Assembly (NCBI GenBank): GCA_037783545.1
Contig: JBBELK010001087.1
Location: 62,001-126,000, forward strand
From: Henricia sp. BOLD:AAB3569
Lineage: Eukaryota > Echinodermata > Asteroidea > Spinulosida > Echinasteridae
Length of the DNA: 64,000 nucleotides
Direction: 5' to 3'
Shown here: positions 54,499 through 64,000 of the stretch, piece after piece
Numbering within the stretch: position 1 is the stretch's first letter
Layout: each line of letters opens with the position of its first letter
Program-made: the position numbers and the translations under genes
Notes under the pieces: generated by a model
Told to the model about the DNA's origin: nothing
What the model saw: only the letters and a program-made list of their open reading frames with translations
Databases searched by the model: none

Positions 54499-55740
54499 AT
54501 CGTAAAATGAAGAGATTGAGTCGGCAGAAACAGCATACCTACAGTACAGCCCGCTCCTGCCGTAGCAAGGAAAAAAAAAGCATACGAGGGTGAAGTATAG
54601 AGCTCAAGAAATCCATGCAGAAAGCTTTAAGGAGGCATATGATACGTACATAAACAACATTATTTGCCCTGACTTGAAGTCCGATCTCAAGCACTTCTGG
54701 AGCCACATCTCAAACAAATGCTGTGACAACAATGGCATTGCTCCTCTTCGAAGTCCATCTGGAGCCATTGTAACCGTGAAAAATTACACAACTGGGGATC
54801 ACTCAATAAAACTCAATAAAAATGACACCGGGGATCGAAGGACCAAGTCGCGAACTGTTTTCAAAGAAAGGTTTAATGAATTTAACGACACCAAAAATGA
54901 ATCAGACAAAATAATCAACTAAAATTAATAATTAAACTAAAATCTTAAATTTGAAACCAATTATAAACAACTAAATTTGAGAGCAACTAAAAACCAACAC
55001 TATAAAACCAATTATAAAACCACTATAAAAACCAACACAGTGTAAAGTATAAACCTAGAGGCAAAATCAGGGAACCAGGGATGTGCAGACATTAAACTTG
55101 CAGAAAAAGCAGAAAAACACAAAGTGTGGAGAGATACAATGAAACGGGTCTTCTCTCTATGCTGCTGGTCTACACACTGACCATGTGCTTGTGGTCACAG
55201 AAACAGTGACCTCTACAGAAATAAACTATTAAGGGGATGCACTACAAAAGACACAGGTTATATACATGTACACAATCTAATGGGGCTTACACATGGAGAA
55301 CTAAAAGGACATTAAAAATACACTACAGGGGATGAACACCTATAATGGGACATTATTTTTGCACAATTTAAAGGAAATTATTTAGTTTTCACCCTTCTAC
55401 ACCATGTACACTGATAGCAGAAACAAAGCAAACATACTCAACAACCAGCTCTGCTCTGTGTTCAACAAGGATGACGATCCTGATAGTCTACCTGAGCTTG
55501 GTTCAATTCCTTTCTCACAAATAACACACATCCAAGTTTCAGTGAATGGGGCGACATAAAGCGTCCAGACCAGATAACATTCCTGCCCTGTTTTTTTATA
55601 AACTCGCAGGCAGTCTTGGACCCCTACTCGCCATCTTTTGACTCAGGCACAATACCAGCCATCTGGAAGATGGCCACCGTCACTCCGATCTTTAGGAAAA
55701 AACTGTCAAATTATCGCCCTAAATCAATCACAGTCATCTG

Positions 55741-56091
55741 TTGCAAATTGTTAGAACACATCATTCACAGTGCAATGATGCATGTAACATCCTGACTGAC
55801 TTCCAGCATGGATTCCATAAAGCACGCTTTTGTGAGTCCCAGCTAATCATTACCGTAGACGACATTGCACACAATATGGATGATGGCTTGCAAACAGACC
55901 TCATACTCTTTGACTTCTCCAGGGCATTTGATAAAGTTCCACACGCCCATCTCGTGTGCAAGCTCAAATACTACAGCATTAATGGTAGCCTTCTCACCTG
56001 GATCGGCAACTTCCTGCAAGGCAGAGCCCAGTGGGTAGTCTTGGATGGAGAATCATCCGACTTATCCACTGTGTCCTCTGGAGTGCCTTAG
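55741..56091 (+). pseudogene. LINE reverse transcriptase fragment
   Basis: Contains RT blocks QHGFHKARFCESQLI, the first catalytic Asp region DLILFDFSRAFDKVPH, and SSGVP just before a stop where PQGTVLGPLLFL would follow. The next bases still encode GTVLGPLLFLAYIND in the same frame after the stop, so a single nonsense change ended this frame. Confidence 0.85.
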
Positions 56092-56624
56092 GGCACTGTA
56101 TTGGGTCCCTTACTATTCTTGGCCTACATAAACGACTGGCCAGACTGCATCTCTGAAGACTCCCAAGTCAGAAGACTGTGTCATAAACAGGGTCATTAAC
56201 AATACTGACGATGCTATCCCAGATCTCGTAGTGCTGCATGCTATGTCATGAATGACTACTCCGCCAGAGAAAGCAGCATTACCACCATGCTCGAGGAGTT
56301 AAAGTGGGACTTCTTACAGCATCGCAGAGCCATTGCTAAGGTCACCTTGCTGTATCACAAATCGGCTCTTAGGTATTCCAGACAGCCAGCTCATACCAGT
56401 TAAAACACCAACCAGGGGCCAGAACAAGAGATTCGCCATACCAAATACCCGTACAACCTTACTGAAGAGGATGTTCTTTCCAGAGACCATACGTCTTTGG
56501 AACTCCCTCCCTCAGCAAGCAGTAGACTCCCCATCAGTTGACGTCTTCAAGACCAGGATCAAAGACATTGCCTTCATCGAAGTAATTTACAATCATCTAG
56601 TTGTTTTTGTTTTTTAACTTGTAC

Positions 56625-57310
56625 ATGGTCACCATTTTTATGCTTCCGAGTTTCATGTCTTTGTGTAAGAGTCAACTACCCGATGTGCGAGTATACTCTT
56701 TGGAGGTTATGCACAGTATCGGAAGAAAAGAAGAAGAATTCCGTATGATCTTTTGGGGTCGTAAAATCCAGTCAAAAAAGGCAACTTACATGTACTCGAC
56801 CGAGGTAAGTCCGTCATGTCTGTGCAGCGCATTTTCGTCCGAATTTTGCGTAGGGTTCCAAGTAAATGATGTTTATTGTAATTTTAATGAGAAATAACTG
56901 CATTTATGACTTTTACTTGTATGACTACAACCTGCTGCAAACCAGTTCACCATTCTTTATCCTTGTTTTTACATAATTTTGCCACTGACAAGAGTTGAAA
57001 ATCAGTACTTTTCGTACTTTTGTGTGTGATCAAACAGGTTGTTAGGGAGTGCGCGTGAACCTTTGCCAAGGCCGCATGCATGACCTGGGCAGAAGCTGAC
57101 GTCACACTATGCCAGTGACTTCTACTTACCCAAAGTGCAGCACAAAGGGTTAAGGCAAGGAATAAGATGACTAACGACGTAGCAATTATCCTCTTCTGCT
57201 TAAACATGTTCTTTAACTGCCTGATTGGTCCCATCAGAAACATAGTACTGAAAAGTAAAGTTGAATGGATGCATTATTTATACGATGCATAATGTATTAC
57301 AAATTCAAGT
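56625..57310. other. no gene recognised
   Basis: Two ORFs of about 98 residues (56601-56897 and 56947-57243 on the minus strand) contain hydrophobic stretches but no recognisable domain, splice partner or repeat copy. They are left uncalled. Confidence 0.4.
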
Positions 57311-57314
57311 ACAT

Positions 57315-57840
57315 TGACTCCATTCTCACAGTGGAAATTGCTCAGATCGACGAAGAATCGTCGACGATTCGACAATGATTCGAGGAAGATTATAATCTTT
57401 TCGTTCAACTAAGCAAAATAGCTTCATTCGACGAAGAGATCGCTTCATTCGACGAAGCAAATTTGTAATGTGAAGGAACACTCCCTTCGTAATAATGAAA
57501 TGATTTGGCAGGCCTTGTTGCACAAGGGCATCGCGTTTCAAGTGCCCAGCAAGCATTATTTCTGACGCACGACTCGAAAACCACAGAGCACTGGGCCCTT
57601 GAAGCTCAAAGCTTTATGTACGACCCGCATGTGCAGCCAGGCATAGTGACCACCCACAGATTCATCATGTTCATTCGATCTTCGTCAGCAGTTGCCTAAT
57701 ATAAACGGTACCACTTTTGATTCGATCTTCGTTTGATCCTCATTAAGTGAGATGAAAATGCACACTTCATTAACTAACAATGATTAACTAATCTTCGTAG
57801 AACAAAGCAATTTCTCTAGTGAGAACGGGGTCAAAGTCAT
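57315..57840 (+). repeat. second copy of the repeat downstream of SNIP1
   Basis: CATTCGACGAAGCAAATTTG, the TGATTAACTAATCTTCG block and CTAGTGAGAACGGGGTCA follow in the same order as at 39060-39510. Both copies contain many TTCGACGAA-type small palindromes. Confidence 0.8.
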
Positions 57841-57849
57841 TGTGCACAC

Positions 57850-58730
57850 AACCAAACAGTTTACTGGATCTACATTGTACTCAGGTCCTCAGTCTGTGGA
57901 AACTGTACTAACCAGACATGATCACAACGATCCACCCGTAACTTGCTATGCCACTGCGCTGAGCATGCAGCGCCCTCAAGAGATGAACACATGCACCACT
58001 TGAATGCATGCAACTGTCATGGCCATTATATCGACGCTGATGCGATAGATTTGCATGTTAAGTGATCGATAATGACTTGGCTGTACTTTCAGTGTTTTAA
58101 AGGGGAAAATTTATTATTTTTATCCACGTGGCCGAGTTTTTTGTCCAGGCGCTAACGGTACCTGTAACAAAACCGGCAGTGAAGATCAAGAAAACGCGCA
58201 GCGCGGACATTGATTCTCTCAAAACACGGTAGACTGCATGCGCTATCGCGCAGACACGCACTGATCATGCCTGACACGTATGCGTACTATGCAGTGGGGA
58301 ACAAGACAAATCACGCACCGTGATTTACAGCACATTCTGCACACAGTTTGGACGATGTATTTACTGCTGGAATATGTCTACCTGGTACCTCTCGCGGGTC
58401 ATTGTACAAGTGTTTTAATGCATGAACAGCTCTTCAAAGGTACATGTACATCAGTGTTGGAGGTCTCGAGGCCGGCCTCGGACTCGAGGCCGATTTTCAT
58501 GGCCTTCCGGCCTCGTGAATCTGGTCAAGGCTGGCTCGAGACAGCCCAATTTTCCCAACAATTCACATGTGTTTTTGTATAAAATAATTTTTTTTTTTTG
58601 TTCACCGTATCAAACTTTCGAGAAGCTGCAACATTGGGTTCCATCCCGGTGTTTTTATTCCTCCATGGTGAAACAAAATGAAATTTTAAGCAAGTAGATC
58701 CTGGTCCACCGCTTGGCCATGAATGAGTGT
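57850..58730. other. no gene; GGCCTCG motifs
   Basis: No exon recognised. A run of GAGGCCGGCCTCGGACTCGA-type motifs lies at 58470-58520 and resembles the GGCCTCGG minisatellite at 59665-59740. Confidence 0.45.
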
Positions 58731-58732
58731 AT

Positions 58733-58864
58733 AGGCCGCGTCCGAAATCAAAGGCTACATCTTGAAATTACACACGAGACTATGGAAAATAATCGAGCCG
58801 GCTACCTAGCTACATAGACTCGTGTGTAATTTCAAGACGTAGCACTTGATTTGAAACGCAGCCT
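58733..58864. mobile_element. 132-base hairpin MITE
   Basis: AGGCCGCGTCCGAAATCAAA at the left pairs with TTTGAAACGCAGCCT at the right. CTTGAAATTACACACGAG and its inverse lie within. Arms about 55 bases. Confidence 0.85.
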
Positions 58865-58884
58865 TAAAAGGCACAGGGAACCAA

Positions 58885-59415
58885 TCAATGAGTGCGTTCG
58901 AGATGCTTTACACCCGTGTAACGGGGGCTTTACATCGGGGAAGCCCCCAGAAGATGCAAAACGAACAACACAGGGTTTCGCTTTGAATTCTGGGAACCCA
59001 GGTCAAAGGTTGTTGCCAGGCGGGGCTTTACAAACGCTATTGTCGTTTGACTCAAAAATGAAAAATGAAGCCAGCGCTACGCAGAATTACTTTGGCAGTG
59101 CTCACGGACATCTACTGATTGAGCAAAATATACATGTATTTACAGCCCTATTCCCTCCTGTTTTGTGTCATCAATGTGTTTTTCTTCACACTCACGTCGC
59201 GATTCCAACCTGTCCGCCATGTTTTACTACTCGCGGTTACTAGGTGACGTCATTACACCGCGCCTTCCACCACAGACCCGCCCGCGAGCTTGGGTAGTGG
59301 TGTAAGCCCCTGGGGGAGGCCCAAATATCACGTAATGGCTAAAACAAAACCACTCTTGTGTAAGTTGGTGTTCCACGAGGGAAGCATCTCGTATGCACCT
59401 CGTACGCGTGCATAC
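58885..59415. mobile_element. second copy of the 4.7-5.3 kb TIR element
   Basis: GTGCGTTCGAGATGCT at the left and AGCATCTCGTATGCACC at the right are inverted. The interior matches 4760-5260 (GAAGCCCCCAGAAGATGCAA, CGCTTTGAATTCTGGGAAC, CTAGGTGACGTCATTACACC). Confidence 0.8.
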
Positions 59416-59659
59416 TCCCGTATCTTTCCTGACTCCCGTTTCCATGTGTGACTGACAATCAGACATCGTTTCCACGCAAGATCTCATCGAATTTGCAAAA
59501 ATGTCCGTGAATTCTCGAAAAATCAGATTCAGCTTCAATGGCCACGAGGAGTTTAAAGCCGTTCAGCCGTTGACTTCAAAATAAACAAGTTACAATCCAA
59601 CAAAATCTTGACCTTGTTTTGAGTGATTAATTTATTTTATTGTTTACATGTAATACTTA

Positions 59660-59740
59660 GCCGGCCTCGGAGGTTGTGGCCTCGGCCTCGGTTTCGGGCT
59701 CGTGGCCTCGGCCTTGGAGGTCGTGGCCTCGGATGTGTGG
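59660..59740 (+). repeat. GGCCTCGG minisatellite
   Basis: About eight variants of GTGGCCTCGG occur in 80 bases, immediately left of the large foldback arm. Confidence 0.85.
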
Positions 59741-62040
59741 CCTTGACTACAACACTGATGTACATTGTATTTGCACACGAAAAAATCTTGGGGAAATTGA
59801 AGGCAATGTGTCCCTTTAACGTCCATTATTATGCCGGCCTGTGCCACACACTAATAATGTGGAAATTATCTTGCAGAAATCGAATGTTTTGGCTTCGGAA
59901 TCTAGATGAAAGGGAATCGATTCCTACTGGGAATTGATTCCTCAAAAATCTGTTATCGCAATTCCGATTCCCGAAGTGGAATTGATTCTCCTCGACTCCA
60001 GTGTGGAATACCTCAAGCCTACATGTGCATGTACACAAATGTAGCCTGACTACCTCGGACATCACCCGAGTTCTCTTCAATGACTCTGAAACAAACTGGT
60101 CGCCCAGTGAAAGGAGCATGTTAGATTTTTTCCAGAAAATGGATTTAACTCTAACCTTTTAAACAATCATATAAAATACCTCCTCAAAATACTATCAGTG
60201 CGAAGAAACAGGAAATTTGCAATCTCCAATTTGGATGTGGAAGCAAAAATTTCGATGTAATCACTGCACTGCTTTATGGAACGGATAAATTAGTTTTTAA
60301 AACATAGGTGCTTTTTTGACGATACCCTTGAAAACATAAGGATTGAGAGCGCAACATTTCAGACATCCTACTTGCAACAGTGCCCCTTTTAACGCACTCC
60401 CCAACTCCTGCATACCGAGGCCCTGTTGAAACCGGCCCCATTTCGCGGGGGAACAAGCGACAGAAGTCTTGTCGCATTCAAATGTAACGCGTGCAGATTG
60501 TAAACACCGTGCATGCATGTGATACATGTACTCAGTAATGCTGGCCGTTGTCTGCGTCGGCGATTGGCTGCTATTTAAAGCATACTGGGGAATCCGTTCC
60601 ATTACATTCGTCAGCATGCATCCCTGTTATTAATTTGAAAATTCAAAAAAATGCTCAGTCAATTAAGATCGTCGCCGGAAATTTTGGTAGGAATGGGACA
60701 GTCATAAGAAACAGAACCCAATACAATTTCTGGAAAGTATAGAAATCATTTCTTTTCGGCATAACATGACCGAATTGATTAAATTACATCAAAATGACTC
60801 GGGCATGTGCTGGCTCAACACAACAGCCGGCTACTTCACAGATTTGCGTGGATTTCCTCAGGGTATTGTAACGTCGCTAGTCGGCCGCGTTACACTTCGC
60901 GCCTCGCTTGTGGCTGTCTGCATGTAGCTGCGCTACTCCTAGCGCATTGTAAGTGCTGCTTCTCCTAGCGCCTTACTACTTGATAGCCCTGCCGTCCAGC
61001 TATATCAGGTGGTCTCATCGCTCGCGCCCAGCAAGCTAGGTTCGCGATCTCTTATACACGGTCCAGCGCCTCAGGACACAACCATTATATAACAGATTCC
61101 CCAGTATGCTTTAAATAGCAACCAATCGCCGACGCAGACAACGGCCAGCCTTACCAAGTACATGTATCACATTCATGCACGGTGTTTACAATCTGCGCGC
61201 GTGACATTTGAATGCCTGCAATGCACTGCCAAGCTTCCTGATTGGTCCAGCAGAGGCGACAAGATTTCTGTCGCTTGTGTCCCGCGAAATGGGGTCGGTT
61301 TCAACAGGGACTCAGTACGCACGGGGAGTGGGTTAAAGGGGCACTGTTGCAAGTAGGATGTCTGAAATGTTGTGCTCTCAATCCTTATGTTTTCAAGGGT
61401 ATCGTCAAAAAAGCACCTACATGTATGTTTTGAAAACTAATTTATCCGTTCCATAAAGCAGTGCAGTGATTACATCGACATTTTTGCTTCCACATCCAAA
61501 CTGGAGATTGCAAATTTCCTGTTTCTTCGCACTGATAGTATTTTGAGGAGGTATTTTATATGATTGTTTAAAAGGTTAGAGTTAAATCCATTTTCTGGAA
61601 AAATCTAACATGCTCCTTTCACTGGGCGACCAGTTTGTTTCAGAGTCATTGAAGAGAACTCGGGTGATGTCCGAGGTAGTCAGGCTACATTTGTGTACAT
61701 GCACATGTAGGCTTGAGGTATTCCACACTGGAGTCGAGGAGAATCAATTTTTTTTGCGATTCCAGATTTTTGAGGAATCAATTCCCAGTAGGAATCGGTT
61801 CCCTTTCATCTAGATTTGATTCCCAGTGATAGCTTGCCAGTTCCATAAAATAAATACTAACAATTCCGAAGCCAAAACATTCGATTTCTGCAAGATAATT
61901 TCCACATTATTAGTGTGTGGCACAGGCCGGCATAATAATGGACGTTAAAGGGACACATTGCCTTCAATTTCCCCAAGATTTGTCCGTGTGCAAATGTTTC
62001 TTATTTACAATGTACATCAGTGTTGTAGTCAAGGCCACAA
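59737..62040. mobile_element. 2.3-kb foldback with ~900-base arms
   Basis: The left arm (59737 to about 60620) and the right arm (about 61085-62040) are inverted copies, from GTGGCCTTGACTACAAC to ACAACGGCCAGC-type inner ends, with small indels. The 460-base spacer (60620-61085) is unrelated. ORFs in one arm reappear in reverse in the other and show no transposase motif. A lone relative of part of the arm is in intron 1 of the secreted-protein gene (10215-10385). Confidence 0.9.
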
Positions 62041-62272
62041 CATACTGTTTTAAGAGGATGCTAAAAGAGAACCCAGGTAGCGTATGAGGCAGCCAGGTTT
62101 TGTAGTACCTACACATAAGACTGACTTACCTAACAAGTGCTGTGATGCTACCCAAAGTGTAGAGAACTGCAAAAAGCCTCAAGTTTGCAGCAGTGGGGAA
62201 AAACAAAGCTATGGTAGACTGGGAAAAAGAAAAAACCACCAAAAAACAAAAAGGTCATTTGTTTCTGATAAC

Positions 62273-62712
62273 AATGCATAGTTCCGAGATTGCCCAGTTA
62301 ACCCCGCCCCTTAGATACTGTTGCTATGTGCTCACAAGCCATCGCAAAAAATGGCGACACAACGTACAAAGCAACGGGGCTCAGCATGGAAAGCACAGAT
62401 TCATTGGAGAAAACTCAAAGGTATTTACGTTTTAGGGTCGACAGTTACCGTAGCACACACTGAGCAAAGGGCTAATAAAGCAGGGATGACATATTCATAA
62501 AAATGCGCTTTCCTACCTTTGAACAGCGAATCACCCAACATTGAAACCAAAATTCACCCGGCACTGGCGCATACAACATACAAACTGTATGGGCAGAACA
62601 TCACGCGATTGTGTGATGATTGCATCACTTTGACCTACGTGGGCGCTGTCTGCTAGCTCTGTTGTGATTGGTCGGCAGGTTCGGCTTGATTGACAGTTCG
62701 GAACTATGCATT
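62273..62712. mobile_element. 440-base TIR element, uninterrupted copy
   Basis: AATGCATAGTTCCGA at the left and TCGGAACTATGCATT at the right are perfect inverted ends. The interior matches the reverse complement of 10535-11393 apart from the insertion in that copy. Confidence 0.9.
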
Positions 62713-62714
62713 AT

Positions 62715-63690
62715 GACAGTGTTAATGTGCATGTATCAAATGTACACAATGTAAAGGCCCTTTTTCAAATTATTTTATCTGTTTTATTTATTTTTATAAT
62801 TTCTCGGAAAAAAACTTTATAATAAAAAAATAAAAATAAAAATGAAACCAGTCAGAGCCCGAAAAAAAAAATGTGTAAGTTGACCTTGAGGATTTGTGGT
62901 ATTATGCAAGATTCAGCAACTTTGGGGGACTTTTAATAGGAACTACTGTAAAGCGCTTGCAGCGACCGGTTTTTTTTCGGTACCATTTTGGCTCCACGTC
63001 AAAAAAAGCAGTTTCACCAGATAATTTGGGGTCCACTTTAAAAATTCTTAAAATCCATTAATTATGTAGGAAAAGATAAATGAACCAAAAGTTCATGAAA
63101 TTATAAATTCTGACCTGTTACTTCTGTCTCTGAGATAAACTGGTAAACCCTAAATGTAATATAAAAACCCTGCAGCACATCGCTGGTAGTCCGCAAGTCC
63201 GCCCAATATTTTGGCACCAGTGTTTTGGCGCGAATACGAGGCATTATGATTCTGGAAGTTTTCAAAATCACTTGATTCGGCTTCAGACGATCATTGTGAT
63301 TTTCTGTCCTGCATGTCCTGGCCGTGTGTATATTTGTTTAGGTTATTGTTAGTGGTTTTATCTACTCTCAACAGAAGTGAACGTTCAAGTTAGGCACGTT
63401 AATATTTCTGAGATGCACCAAGCCTGAGCCAGTAATTCAACAAGAGTACTTGCGAACCGGAAACTAAAGGTCAAACATTTTTTGTGACAAGTTCAGGCGC
63501 TTACAAAGGCAGTACATTAAAGTGACAAATCAAAGAATTTTGTCACAACGTTTAAACGTTATTGTCATTCCCCGACTTGTCCCCAGACGTCTGAGCCACC
63601 TCAAGACTTCTATTACATGCATGTAGTTGGATTACGGATTTTTGTCGTTCCCGAATTGGACGGGTAGCAACAAAAATACAAAAATAAAGG
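62715..63690. other. no gene recognised
   Basis: AT-rich with A-runs at 62815-62870. No exon, repeat copy or inverted repeat was recognised. Confidence 0.5.
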
Positions 63691-63704
63691 AGGGCACCAA
63701 TGGC

Positions 63705-64000
63705 TTTACATTTCATTCCCCACCGTGTTTTCTACCCCAGTTGCCCTCAGTTCACCATCTTCCCTCCCATTATTCGCCTCCTTCCCATCATCTATCCCAA
63801 CCTCACCCCCACACCCCAGTCTCCCTCCCCCACCATCTCTCTCACCGTCCCCCATCATCTCTTTCACTGTCCTCCACCATAACCCCCCAGCTACCCCCAT
63901 TGTTCCCCACAATCTATCCCACCACCGTCCCCTGGCCCATCCCACCATTCCCCACCACCACACTCTATCCCACCATCCCTTCACCTTCCCTGCCACTGTG
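63705..64000 (+). repeat. pyrimidine-rich degenerate minisatellite
   Basis: Nearly 300 bases with very few G on the + strand, built from variants of CCCACCATC and CTCCC. It runs to the window edge. The strongly strand-biased ORFs (Pro/Ser-rich, or Trp/Gly-rich on the other strand) are compositional artefacts. Confidence 0.85.

Larger units (their letters stand above)
53878..56620 (+). mobile_element. decayed non-LTR (LINE) retrotransposon
   Basis: Fragments appear in pol order. They are the end of an AP-type endonuclease (54154-54498, with SDHEIV), a linker (54590-54922), N-terminal RT remnants (55400-55740: NKANILNNQLCSVF, YRPKSI-like), the RT core (55741-56091: FQHGFHKARFCESQL, LILFDFSRAFDKVPH, SSGVP), and the C-terminal tail (56333-56617: RMFFPETIRLWNSLPQ). 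Stops and frame changes separate them. About 450 AT-rich bases (54925-55390) interrupt the pol region. The YxDD active-site block is unrecognisable. The pattern suits CR1/jockey-type LINEs. It is not active. Confidence 0.9.

Noticed and set aside
63700..63996. Pro/Ser-rich and Trp/Gly-rich ORFs
   Set aside because: Compositional artefact of a pyrimidine-rich minisatellite.

Overview
This window reads as intron- and repeat-rich nuclear DNA of an animal. It shows GT-AG introns with consistent phases, a TATA promoter, AATAAA signals, tRNA-derived SINEs, a decayed non-LTR retrotransposon and many TIR/foldback elements. The one confident ortholog is SNIP1 (FHA domain). The SINE style and repeat content suggest a marine invertebrate, perhaps a deuterostome such as an echinoderm. 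That placement is inference and weakly supported, because no sequence search was possible. There are no bacterial operons, rRNA genes, free-standing tRNA genes or CRISPR arrays.

Two protein-coding genes are supported, both on the + strand. (1) A five-exon gene at 9930-15411 has a TATA box about 100 bases upstream of the ATG, a clear signal peptide, phase-consistent splice sites throughout and AATAAA just after the stop. It encodes a 149-residue secreted protein I do not recognise. (2) A two-exon SNIP1 ortholog at 36563-39023 encodes 394 residues: an RS/His-rich basic N-terminus, a C-terminal FHA domain and an acidic tail.

Most of the rest is transposable-element debris, much of it nested. 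Left part (1-9.9 kb): a possible promoter near 1.1-1.7 kb, nested TIR elements at 2.0-2.5 kb, a foldback split by a SINE with a perfect 12-base target duplication (3.6-4.2 kb), nested elements at 4.65-5.4 kb, and several TIR elements up to 9.2 kb. 10-16 kb: the secreted-protein gene with TIR elements in its introns. 17-26 kb: nested TIR elements, a second SINE copy with its own target duplication, a cluster of short MITEs, a minisatellite split by a third SINE, a 12-copy 17-base satellite, and a 533-base foldback inserted beside it. 26.5-33.2 kb: a large inverted duplication with arms of over 1 kb, a 126-base perfect palindrome made of SINE heads, and a pair of identical 78-base inverted copies. 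33.9-36.1 kb: a 97-base tandem repeat and three inverted-repeat elements leading up to SNIP1. 39-53 kb: further nested and foldback elements, including a palindrome built from two opposed fragments of a mariner/Tc1-type transposase (45.1-46.0 kb). 53.9-56.6 kb: a broken LINE with endonuclease and reverse transcriptase remnants. 57-64 kb: a dispersed repeat, a 2.3-kb foldback (59.7-62.0 kb), a TIR element and a pyrimidine-rich end.

The most useful leads are the unrecognised secreted protein, which has two KR sites framing a short amphipathic segment; a 26-base near-copy of its exon 3/intron 3 junction about 8 kb upstream; and the unusual density of long inverted repeats able to form double-stranded RNA. 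I found no obvious new multi-gene system.
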